NCBI RefSeq assembly: GCF_025399195.1
Contig: NW_026252122.1
Span: 62,001 to 126,000, forward strand
Direction: 5' to 3'
DNA from: Umbelopsis ramanniana AG
Lineage: Eukaryota > Mucoromycota > Umbelopsidomycetes > Umbelopsidales > Umbelopsidaceae
Length of the DNA: 64,000 bases
Shown here: piece by piece, positions 1 to 10,606 of the stretch
Layout: each line of letters opens with the position of its first letter
Numbering within the stretch: position 1 is the first letter of the stretch
The notes under the pieces: generated by a model
What the model was told of the DNA's origin: nothing
The model's database searches: none
The model's input: the letters and a program-made list of their open reading frames with translations, nothing else
Translations under genes and position numbers: made by a program

Positions 1-1008
1 GTCATTTTGTGCACAATATTGAAACAGTTCTCCTCATAAATCGACTTCCACACACGTGCAGCAGATACTCCAGCGTAACCCGTAAATCGTTCTGGATTCT
101 GTTGGAGATCAACATAGACGCCATCTGAAAAAAAAGTGGAATACGTCAGTTGAGAAGAGGGGTAAAATAGGACCAATATTGATCAAGCCAGTTGTTCATG
201 CATACCTGTGTCAGCCTCATTCTCTACCAGACAAAAATCTTGATCTTTGTATTGGCAGGTATCACTAACTCCAAATAGCTAAGGATAGCAGTGATCAGCA
301 ACGCTAGACATATCCATAGCCATAATACGGTATAGACTTACATCTGATGAGGAAGAAACGGTATGAACCTTTCCCAAAGCATCTTGTCTCCAAGCAAGTG
401 GAATGGCGGCCTAACGACATAAGAAAGGATTAGTCAGAGAGTGGAAAAATAGGAGTCATGCTGAAGAGGAATAGGACTGACCTCATCGATAGTTGCTACA
501 GAACAATCTCTGTTCATGCAGAGACCATCATCCGGCCAAAAGGGACAATCCTTCCACAAGTTGAGCTATAAAAAAAAAACCTCGCATGTTTAATTGACAA
601 GCACGAAAATGAAACAGTTGTCAAGCAAGCACAAGCCTACTTTATAATACCGAAAGAATCTGGATGATACAAGTTTCTTTAGTATTGGTGTAATGGCTTG
701 GTTGACCCCTTCTACGGTTTGCACGTCGCAACAGGAGTCTCTAATGGCTCCAGTAGGCTGACAAAGAAAACAATGGTATTAAGCATCCAAATCGAAGTAA
801 AGATATTGTGACCTCAAGCATACAATTCTCAACTAACGTTGCAATAATCCTGTTGTTCAGTTATGTCTAGAACGTCTTCTACAAATTTCACGCCGGTAGA
901 ATCTTGAGCAACTGGTGACATCGATGACGGGGGATTGGCGGAGCATTGCAGACTCCACAATAAGCTGATTGCTGAAAGCAATAGAATATATCGCTGCCAC
1001 TTGAACAT
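1..1008 (-). CDS. ERO1: Endoplasmic reticulum oxidoreductin 1, N-terminal part (runs off left edge)
   Basis: ERO1 is the ER thiol oxidase that re-oxidises protein disulfide isomerase and passes electrons to oxygen through FAD. Six exons are visible: 838-1008, 641-757, 482-565, 342-410, 206-278 and 1-124, all with GT-AG introns. The first exon starts with a hydrophobic signal peptide of about 24 residues. Family blocks follow in order: [10 protein letters not shown], then [21 protein letters not shown], with the shuttle cysteine pair in CMNRDC (CxxxxC), then [16 protein letters not shown] and [12 protein letters not shown]. The active-site CxxCxxC and FAD-binding helices lie beyond the window. 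The ATG at 1008 is chosen because a signal peptide follows at once. Identity is firm; only the 5' part of the gene can be judged. Confidence 0.93.
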
Positions 1009-1477
1009 GGTCTATGAAAGAACGAGAAGGGATTGTTGGAGGTCAACAGAATTCGGCAGGTCAAAGCCAATAAAAAGCAAGTAATAATAGGCTCAGACAA
1101 TTGCTTCGTTGAGTACGTGTTGCAACAGCATTGATTCACCGTGACTTGGGATTCGGCTCAAAGATTTGTCATACCAAAATTTTTTTTTTCCATTGATTTG
1201 TAAAGAGGTAGAGAGATAGCTGTATTGCTCGTATAGGAACAGGCATTCTAGCTATCTACAAAGGATTCAAAAATGACATAAAGGGTTCGTATGAAATAAA
1301 AGTACATTGATGGTCATGAAATACATCTCCCAATATCTCCGTTTTCTCAAAAAATGAAGAATAAGTGAGGGGATGATAACATTTAGGATTACAAGGAATA
1401 ACCTATATAATTGGGTTGGGGGGGGGATTTTTTCTTTTGATCGGCATACAGTGCTCAGTACCGTCATGTATTTGCTA
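1009..1477. other. Intergenic, ERO1 5' side to bHLH 3' side
   Basis: No supported gene. The stretch holds the ERO1 promoter, with a T-run near 1180, and the 3' flank of the bHLH gene, with a short G-run near 1417. Open frames here show no family resemblance. Confidence 0.5.
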
Positions 1478-2467
1478 TCAAAAGAGGGTACTTAGTGGTC
1501 CGTATAGCATATCGGTCATATCGTCACCACACACTGCCTTACGTGGGTATTCTGGATATGGGGAAAAGTCGGCGCCCATGAGTGGGGACATGGCGGGATA
1601 ATTTTGCCAATACATGGGATGGAACTCGGTGGTATCTAAAATGGACAGTGTTCCCAAACTCCAATTAGCACAAGGATCGAAGGGTGACAGTGAGTTGAAG
1701 AAACCTACCTGGTAATTGGGGAGGTTGGCAAACAGGCACGGCAAAAGGCATATTGTCACCAGCGGTTTCGGCCATGAAGCGTTCAGCATGCTCGCTCATA
1801 CGACGTGAGTGGCCGACATCGTCAATATCCACTTCGTTGCTCCCAGAAAGCGAGCTCTCGGGTGTGGGTGGAGGTGATTCTTTGGTAATGAATGGTACTT
1901 TACTTGCTTTTATGGCAGCAGCTTGGTCTGACGGATTTTTGAAAGATCGTGCTTCTAGCAGTTGATTTTCACTGGACAGTAACTTTTGCTGTTGCTTGTA
2001 AAGTTGAGTGAGATGATGTTGAAATTTCATTTCCCTGTATTTCGCTTGCGAAACTGAGACAATTGGTTCCGATTTATTTTTTAAAAAGATTGATGGATGT
2101 AATCAATACATATGAAACCAAATATGCAGCAGACAAGGTGAATCTGTCAGGATGACTTACCAAACTCCAACGACTTGCTGACAATCATGCTCTTACTAGG
2201 TCGTCTCACCGTCTGTAGTCCAGGCAAAGTATGAGCCAGCTCCTGAAACTTTGTGTTGAGATTTTCGCGTCTTTGTCGTTCTAATGCGTTATGCGCGGTT
2301 CGTTTATCAGCAATCATTTGTCTGTGGAGCCAAAATTAGCCAAAAGTGATGAAGGAAAGAAGATGAAAAAATTGGCGGGAAGAACCATCTTTTTTATACA
2401 ACATAACCGAATAAAAAGCGTACCCATCGTCTTCCAAATATGTTCCATCCAGTGCAGTGTCTATCAT
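1478..2467 (-). CDS. bHLH transcription factor
   Basis: Exons 2424-2467, 2161-2321, then one starting at 2053, and a last exon ending in the stop at 1478. The join of exons 1-3 gives a complete bHLH domain: basic region HNALERQRRENLN carries the His-Glu-Arg pattern expected for CACGTG-type E-box binding, a loop with RRPSKSMIV, and helix 2 SKSLEFVSQAKYRE, continuing into a Gln-rich coiled stretch. The domain begins about 18 residues from the N-terminus. The C-terminal junction is uncertain. A donor at 1759 (intron 1705-1759, 241 aa) and one at 1801 (intron 1705-1801, 227 aa) both join acceptor 1705 in frame to a Tyr/Pro-rich tail. Nuclear function is inferred from the domain; targets are unknown. 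Confidence 0.8.
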
Positions 2468-4568
2468 GCCTATTTTCCATAAAAAAATGGCATATCGTTA
2501 CGACTTCTGTTTTTGGGGTGTGGGATAATGTGGAAAGTAAACATACACTGCTGTTGCTTCACCGTGCCGTTCAATGAGGCGGCGCTACGTCTAGCCTGCC
2601 GAAGTGAGCCGTTTAATTTCACTCTATCAGATGGCATTGTGGATGAAACGATTGGCGAAAATTCTAGTGAGAAACAAGCGAATTGTTCTCCTCCAGATGG
2701 ATCGATGAAGAAAAAAGTGAGTGAGAAAAATATAATATGTAAAAATCCTACAGGATCCAGAAGAAAAATAAATAATAAAGTGGGAAATTTCGACTTGTCT
2801 TTTATACGGGATTGTGTGGGGGGTAAAGATGGCACCTTAGGCTGGGCCAAGCAATACCCGACTCATAAAGTTTCAAGAAACTTCAACCCCTTCTTTCCAA
2901 CTACAGATGGCGGCTTTACTGTAAATAGCAATAGGGATATACTACCATCGCCGTAGCAACATGTCTAATCGTTTTCAATCGTCTAGCGATCGACAGCTTG
3001 CCTGATAAGGAGAGGGGAACACAACACGAATGGGTTGAAGTCTATCGAAAATACATGTGCTACAGTGGAAATTAGAGAGTACAGTATGAAAAAAGTAGTT
3101 TAAGTCTTGACATGTCAAGCAAGCGATGACAGGGTCATGCAAATTTGTGGAAGCATAGTACTTGTCAATATGTAGCCAATGGGATTTGGTGTTATTTCTA
3201 TCCTGTGTTCTCCCCTTCATTTTCTAATGTTCTCCCAAGGCACATAAGAGATGTTCTGGTATCATCGAAACTTTTTTATAAACTAACCCCTCGGACCAAG
3301 AGATCGAAATTTTTTGGTTGCTCTTCGATTTCCGCATTCAGATTGGGTAGTGCAGTGCAGGACGTACCCTGGCCACCAAACCTAACCATTGGAAACACTT
3401 TCACAGTGGGTTTCGGTGCTACGCTTTCAAATAGCAAAGATCTCATTACTGCTATCCCCCCCCCATTTGTTTCAACTGACTTCTTGTGTTTACAGCCGTT
3501 TACTAGGTTAGAGACCCCGTGGCTGACTCATTGTAAAGGATGAACGCGTTTATTTAGACAAAGGGTCTACAGTATTTTATTTCTTTTTTCACATAGCTTT
3601 TCTTTTATTACTCCCACTCTACCTTCTGATATAAAAATGTCGGGGATGGCGTAAACATGCTTGTTGTAGTACGACGTAATACTGGTGTCCGTGAACTGAG
3701 ACTGCGCAGACTGGCGCGGCGATGTTGTTTATTTACAAGCAACGTCTGTTTCAAGTGGCCTCATCGTCCATGATATCGTTCTTTCAATGCTCTATTGCAT
3801 ACCGACAACACAACACTTCATTTGGATAATGCCTTTGACAGGGAGGGGTGATTTTGTCGATACTTCTAAATATGGGCGTTGCAACGCGATATTTGCATGT
3901 TGAGCGCATGATAAAAAGCGATGGTCCAATTTTTTTTTTTTTTTTTTTCCTCCTGGGCGCAACGTCAACAAATTTGGTACAACCAGTGTCGTGTTGTCTG
4001 TTATCATAAATTGGTCAGAGCGCCTGCTCACGAGGACCCTTCGGTCTCAGTACGTGCGCGCCCGCCTTTGCAAATGTTTACGTTACTGAACGTCCCCTTT
4101 TTTCGGTATCGAAACAAAGGCCTCATTTTTATCATTCCTCCACCGAACACATCATAAATGTAGCTTGTCATTGAAGGGGGGGGGGCAGCTATTAACACAC
4201 TCCGTTGCCTGATTTTGGTGGGCGATCTTGTCGATCCTTCAGCATGACAAGTTTGCGGAACTGCACAACGGTAGATGACAAGTACGGTCAGTCGCTCGAT
4301 CAAAACAAGAATTACAAATCGATTTTGTTTGTTTCTTTTTAATGATGTGGGGGCTATCTTTTTTATTTTGTGTTTGGGTTGGGGAGAGTGTTAATGGTAC
4401 ATCAAATGATAGCCCCACCTTGTTTTTCTACAGGATAACGGAAAGTGCCAAAATGAGAAGAAGGTGCTTTTGCGAAAGGGTATGAAAGGGTACTGTAAAC
4501 AAGTATAGCCCAGAGGAGAGAGAGAGGCAATGCAAAATGCCATGCTTTCCCTGTGGCTTCTCGCATCA
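2468..4568. other. Intergenic, no supported gene
   Basis: About 2.1 kb upstream of the bHLH gene and downstream of SWR1. Open frames on the plus strand at 2513-2956 and 3145-3543 lack introns, conserved motifs or coding-like composition. The stretch is marked by homopolymers: a C-run near 3460, a T-run at about 3930-3949, a G-run near 4175. Two imperfect copies of a GAT(T/C)TTGTCGAT core occur near 3851 and 4225 in the same orientation, too short to name a transposon. Confidence 0.5.
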
Positions 4569-7500
4569 TTATTGTACACTCTCGGGAGCAGGAAGTCCGC
4601 CAAATCCGAGGTATTGGCCAAACATCTCTCTCTCCCAAAATCGAAGCATATATTGATCAACATGCCCAACCTCAATTTGCATCTCCTGCTCGGAGATCTC
4701 TTCATCGATTTGATCAGTATCCATGGGGTTGCCATCGTCCACTTCCATGGCGTCTGAAGGAAACGTAGTACCAGTTTCTCGTGGACCAGGTGAATTGGTA
4801 GCTGACCGAGAAGAGATGGCCGTACCGACCACTTTATCTTGATTAGGTGTGTCTGCGAACTCTCGCTCATCCATTCTCATCTCTCGGCGTGCAGCGATGG
4901 CAGCCTTAGCATCTGTTTCGTCGTCCTCTGCTTCCAGTAAAGCTTGTTCGATATCCACATTGGATGTCGCGGTGACGAGGTTGTTTTTACCCACTTGCTG
5001 AGATCCTGCAACCTCCGGTAAATCTTTCCACCAATCCATCTTCTCGAAATATTCAGTGGTGAAGTCTCCTTCTTGAATGACGACATTGTCAAGCATTCTG
5101 ATAGAAACCCCGTTAGTCATCGCGATTTGGGGGATAGTCCAATGGACACGTTCGACTTACCTCTTTTGGTTTGCTTTCTTGAAAATGTTTTCTTCAATCG
5201 TGAACTCGGTCACAAAACGATATATATGTACATCCCGAGTTTGACCAATTCGATGTGTTCTGTCTTGACATTGTTTGTCCTAAGTGAAATAAATGAAGGT
5301 ACAGTGGATTAGTCTGCTGCTTGATGCAACGATGCTCCTATTGTCAAAAATAGACATACCATAGATGGATTCCAATCCGAATCATAGAAGATGACAGTAT
5401 CAGCACCTGTTAGATTGATACCAAGACCTCCACTTCTCGTCGAGAGAATAAAGGCTAAAATTCGGTTATCGTTGTTGAATCGCTCGGTCAGAATTTGTCT
5501 CTGTTCAACTTTGGTGGCGCCATCAAGACGTAAATAACGGTGGCCATGAATATTTAAAAATATCTCTAGAACATCCAAAACACGGGTCATTTGAGTAAAA
5601 ATCAGAGCACGGTGACCACCAGCCTTAAGGTCGCGCAATAGGGTATCAAGCTTTTGAAGTTTTCCGCAATCGTATTGCAGAAGTCGCTTATCGGGAAATG
5701 CGATCGACAGACAGGTTCGGAGTCCATGGAACATATCATAGCGAGCCAGCTGGTGTAATGATTCTTGTACATCCAAAGAAAGATCGACTAGAACTAAAGC
5801 TTTCCAGTCGCGTACTAACACGCTAGGGGTGACAAATGCGTATCGTTTCCAAATATCACTGCCACTCGTCACTCTAGTGTCGTAGGGAACCACCATACTT
5901 TCAATAGCATCGGGTCGTTCAAGATATAACCGTGGACTAGCAGTCTCGTGAACTCGATCCACACTGTTCGCTGTGGCCGTTCGGCAAAAGTCGATGAACG
6001 CCGTACCAAACATAGGTCGATGTGCGCAACGCCACTTGTTGATGTAAAGCATCTGTTCTAACCTTTCAACCTTGTTTTGAGCTCGTTGAAGGCGCATGGC
6101 TCTTGCATGTTGCTTCAAATCGTAATAGGTTCGTCGGTTGACATGTCGTGCTTCGAACGTGGCAATTTGCTGACGTCGCTGACATATCCGTGCCTCAAAC
6201 AATGTGTCGGCTCGTAAGTCATCCATACATTGTCCAGCTGTAGCTGACATACAAGACTCGTTTTTCATGAGATCAAAGTTAAAAAACTCCAGGTTAAACC
6301 GCTCTCTCAGCATATCGACATCAGAGATCAAATTACGGCGAACAAGCAATTCTGTGATGCTTCCAGTAATTTGTACACTGTCGTTCATGGCGAAACTCGT
6401 CACGATGGGTCGCACTTCAAACAGATCCGGGTGGTTACAAACCTTTCGCAGTTGCATTAAGCAGTTGATAATACTCAAGAAGTTGCCACTGGCTAGGGTT
6501 TCTTTGGTTTTTCCTCGACTCATGAAATCGTCATAAAGATAGCGTTGACGTTTGGAAAGTCGACAATATACAACGTGCTCATATTTTGCAGGCATCTGCT
6601 TTTCCACATCTATCTTCAATCGTCGTAGCAGGTAAGGCCGTAGTACAGTATGTAATTTTTGAATGGCAGCTCTGGAAGCCTCATCCATTTGTGGTTGCTC
6701 GTTTTCAATCATTCGATCAACGGGATGTGAAAACCATTCTTGAAACTCTTTCTGGTTAGCAAAGCCCATGGGCATAGACTGAGAGGCACCATTCGGCATA
6801 AGAAAGTACAGCAGAGACCACAGTTCCATCAGATTGTTTTGCAACGGTGTACCAGTCAATAACAAACGACGTTCTGCGTTGAAGTTGAGAAGAACCTGCC
6901 ATCGTTGAGATCGAAAGTTCTTGATGTGATGCGCTTCGTCCAAAATGAGATATTGCCACGCTTTTCGACGGAATGAAGTTTGGTCATGGCAAACGAGTTG
7001 ATACGAAGTGATGCAAACATGAAACGCATTCTCTTTGGACCATCCTAGTCTTTTCTCCTTTCGTTCCTTGGGGTTACCATAGTACGTCAAGATTTTGAAT
7101 CCAGGTAGCCACTTCTTGAATTCCATTTCCCAGTTGAGCATGACACTGGTAGGGACGACGACCAGATGCGGGCCCCATATGCCCTTTTCGCATGCCAGGT
7201 ACGCCAACAGAGCAATAGTTTGAATTGTTTTACCAAGACCCATCTCATCCGCCAGGATGCCATTTAGTCCATTAGCATACAAGCTTGCCATCCAGTCCAG
7301 GCCAACGTGCTGGTATTCACGAAGGGTGCCACGAAGTAAAAAGGGAACTTTGGTGCTCACAGTGGTAGTTGAGAGAGTTGTGCCAGTCGGTTGAACAGAG
7401 GTTGATGATGGATTAGACTGAACAAGTGCTTGAGAAGGCTGTTCGGTGGATTTCTTCTCCTCCATTGTGGGTTGCGCTGGAGATGGTGGTGAGTTGGGGT

Positions 7501-10315
7501 CAGCTTCTTTGCCATCATTGGCTTTATCTAGATCTTGATAGTCATCATCGTCGCTGACTTCAGTTACTTCGTCACCCATTTCGGTTTCTGTTCCATCACT
7601 GTCTTCCTCGCCAGCATCGCCAGGATGACTGTCGTCCAACATCTCAATGTCTTTGTTAGCTCCCATCGCTTCATCATCATCTGGTCCTGGGATGTCTTCG
7701 TCTACACCGATAATGTCAATGTCATCGTCAGGATCGTGAGGTCGTCGTGCTGGTGCTCGGTCTTTCGAAACCTCGGCCGCTAGTTTCAATTCTGGGTCAG
7801 GGTGATCAGCAACTGGCATTGTGATTTCACCGTTGTCTGCGGTTTGTTCTGTGACCTCAACATCAGACACGTCCATGGCGTCCGACGCTGCATCAGATCC
7901 TTCTGCCTCTGATACGCCATCTTCTTCCTCTTCGTCGTCGGCGTCTTCATCTGTCGATATATGGCTACCGTACCCATAGCGCTTTAGCAATTCCTCAATA
8001 GGGACATTGGCATCGTCCTCCAATCCGTTGATCTCGACATCATCATCTTCACTATCGCCATCTTGCTCAATCAAAATATCTTCATCAGATGCTAGCGCTG
8101 AAAATTCGGCGTCCTGGTCTTCAGTCGTTGCGTCAGGTATAGCGGTTGGAATCTTTGTCTCCGTACTGGTAAACACATGGCCAGATGACCCTTGTTCAGA
8201 AGCCGATTGAACGTCTTCTTCTTCAGGGGTGCCGTCCTCACGCACAATCTGTACCACGCTGGTATCTATTGATTCGTCCACATCTGTATTCGAACCATGT
8301 TGGCTATCATCATCCAGAGAACCGTCATCGACGACTTGACCCGGGTAGTTATATTTCTTCAACAGTTCTTCAATTGGCAAATCTTGATCTGCCTCTAAAC
8401 CACCAAGTTCCTCATCATCTGAGCTGGACTGATCGTCAATGAAATGATCCGCCTCGTCTTCGCCGTTTTGCCAGGTATAGGGATCTTCCAAGTCACTGTC
8501 GTCCTCTTCGGTAGCAGAAGGTGCTTCCTTGCTACCCGCACCATTGACATATGTACTTGGTGTGTCGATATCTGAGCCGAGAGGAGTCTCCGTAGTCTGC
8601 TTCGAAGCCAACTCGCCCATTCTTACGCCTAACATTTGCTCGGAATGTTCCAGAATCATGTCCAAATGCCGTTTGCCTCGTTGTGCTTGCTCCTCTTGAA
8701 TCATTTCTTTGTATCGAGCTTCGCAAACGCGCTCAACAACTTTCCACTTTTTCTTGACCTCTTGCGCTGTCCATTTTGCTAACCGTTGCAACCGGCGCGC
8801 TTCTTCCTTCACCAATCGCTCATCCTGCGTTCGTAGTGACTCCCAATAACGCTCTACTGCTTTTGCAACTTTCTTTGCACTAGCTTTGCGATACTTTGAG
8901 TTGTTGTGGAAAAGCTTGGATGTTGAAACAACTTGCGTCATCAACATATCGTGATGCGATTCTCCTCTTGCTGGCTCCACTTGACGTCGTAAGGCAGTCT
9001 GTAGACTTTTATTCAATCCACCTTTGGCTTTGACGTTATCTATACGATCACGAAGACTTGCTTCATTGACAATGATGTCGTTTGCCTGCTCGACCGTGAT
9101 GTCTTCGTTTTCCTCCATCGATACAAAAGACGCCAGGTATTCTTCTAACGTTGGATACTCTCGAACAGGTCGTCGATATGCCGTAATGCCAGGAAATTTT
9201 GTGATTCGTCTCGTTGGATCTAATATACCTTTGGCTCCCGGTTGAGCTGTTGATATACCCACTGAATCCTGAAGCATGTTCAGCAACGAGTCGCGGCGCT
9301 GACTCAATGTTCTTCGAGTGCTGATTCCTTTTGATCCCGAAGTCGTCTTGCTTATAAGTTGCTCAGTGACAGTTGACCACAGATCAAAATTTTGCATGTA
9401 CTTTGAAAAATACATAGAGTCTAGTGTTAGATTTGAACATGGACCTTGGTATGATTTTTGACACCTCGTCCTACTCACCTGCATAAGTCGGTCTTCTCTA
9501 TTCAACTTCCATTTTGCAGGGTCGTAATCGAGCATATTTTGATGAACTTCGAGGAAAAACATTTCACGTACGGTTGAATCATGATGAGAAACAACGGATT
9601 GCAAATCCTTTTCACGTTGAGCGATGATTTCCTGTCGTTTCATTTCCAAAGGCGTTAACGGCTTTTGGACACTTTGGCCACCTTTCCGGGAATTAGCAAC
9701 CTTTGCGTTCAGTTGACGCTTTTCCGTCGCTTTCATTTTGACTGATGGTTCGTTTGCCTGTTTGACAGCAGGTTTGTGTTCCATGGGCGAGGTGCGCCTT
9801 CGTTTTGACCATGTAGATGGAAGTGCAGGGACCAGTATTTCAGGGGACTGCACAGGTTCATCTTTTCGTCTCTTTTTACGTTGCAAAGATTGCTCTGGCG
9901 GCGCTGTTCGAGATTTGGCGACATCCAGCTTTTTAATCGGTTGCTTGGACGTGACGATAGGGGATCTATTTGGGGTGTCGCCTCGGGTCCCTAGCTGTCG
10001 TACACTGTTAGGTGAACTTTGCTTGGAAGAAGAGCTACTGTCATTGTCCGATGTTCTACGATGTCTTCTGGTAGATGCAGCGGGCGACAAGTTCGGATTT
10101 ATGATATTGAGGGATGTGAGGTTGCCGTCACTGTCAAAGAGAGATCGCGGTCGGGACGTGGATGCCAGTGCCTGCGCTGTTGTGCCACTTGCCCCACGAG
10201 TCCTAGTAAGCGATCCAGTCGATCGTGCTGATGACCTACGACTGGTAGTGTTTGGACTATTGCTCTCGCTGCGTGTAACTTCTGTCGGCGGTTGTTGATC
10301 GGCTTGATCAGCCAT
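4569..10315 (-). CDS. SWR1: SWR1-type chromatin remodeling ATPase
   Basis: Catalytic subunit of the SWR1 complex, which exchanges H2A for H2A.Z. Exons 9479-10315, 5360-9400, 5161-5279 and 4569-5097 give about 1841 aa. Order: low-complexity basic N-terminus; HSA region at about 455-535 (actin/Arp binding) ending KKKWKVVERVCEARYKEM; a long Asp/Glu-rich segment with two copies of PIEELLK(K/R)Y; split SNF2 helicase. Motif I is DEMGLGKT (about 1000), motif II LDEAHH (about 1100), motif III LLTGTPLQNN, and the C-terminal lobe has LRLDGAT, the STRSGGLGINL block and CQDRTHRIGQTRDV, restored by the third exon. The long spacer between lobes is the Swr1/INO80-class insertion; with the PIEELLK motifs it favours Swr1 over Ino80. 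ATG 10315 (MADQAD) is preferred; another in-frame ATG lies at 10372. Confidence 0.95.
9401..9478 (-). other. Probable 78-nt in-frame intron inside SWR1
   Basis: The segment begins GTGAGTAGG after ...CTTATGCAG, contains a CTAAC branch-like motif, and ends ...TTTTCAAAG before TACATGCAA. It has 78 nt and no stop codon, so it reads through as 26 Cys/Ser-rich residues that interrupt the conserved N-terminal block. Splicing it out joins REDRLMQ to YMQNFDLW. Confidence 0.65.
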
Positions 10316-10606
10316 TTTCTTCTCGAATTCCAGCTTTTGCCACCAATGTGAGAATGACACCAGGCGTACCAAAGGTTTTAGTAATTTATATGTGGCTGCC
10401 TGTAAACCTTTTCGCCCCTTTTGCCAGTTGGTTTGAACAGGTTGCTACGGTAATCAACGGTTATGGGATGGCAAGTGAATGTTATCCTTTGTCTTTGCGC
10501 TTTTTTGGCTGCGTAAATTCAATTTATTACATAGCCACGTCATATTTGGACTGTTAAAAGTGAGGATGAGAGAGGTTCCTGCTTGAATATCGTCTTTCAC
10601 TCAGCA
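10316..10606. promoter_or_regulatory. Divergent promoter region SWR1 / PRP28
   Basis: 291 bp between the chosen ATGs of two head-to-head nuclear genes. No clear TATA box. The region must hold both 5' UTRs and both start sites. Confidence 0.5.

Noticed and set aside
2513-2956. 147-codon plus-strand frame upstream of the bHLH gene
   Set aside because: A comparable frame exists on the other strand and neither shows protein-like blocks; likely 5' flank.
3145-3543. 132-codon plus-strand frame
   Set aside because: Includes a homopolymeric C stretch and no recognisable domain.
10316-10372. N-terminal extension of SWR1 to the ATG at 10372
   Set aside because: In frame, but the 19 extra residues look like 5' UTR and the ATG at 10315 opens a typical disordered N-terminus. 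It cannot be excluded.
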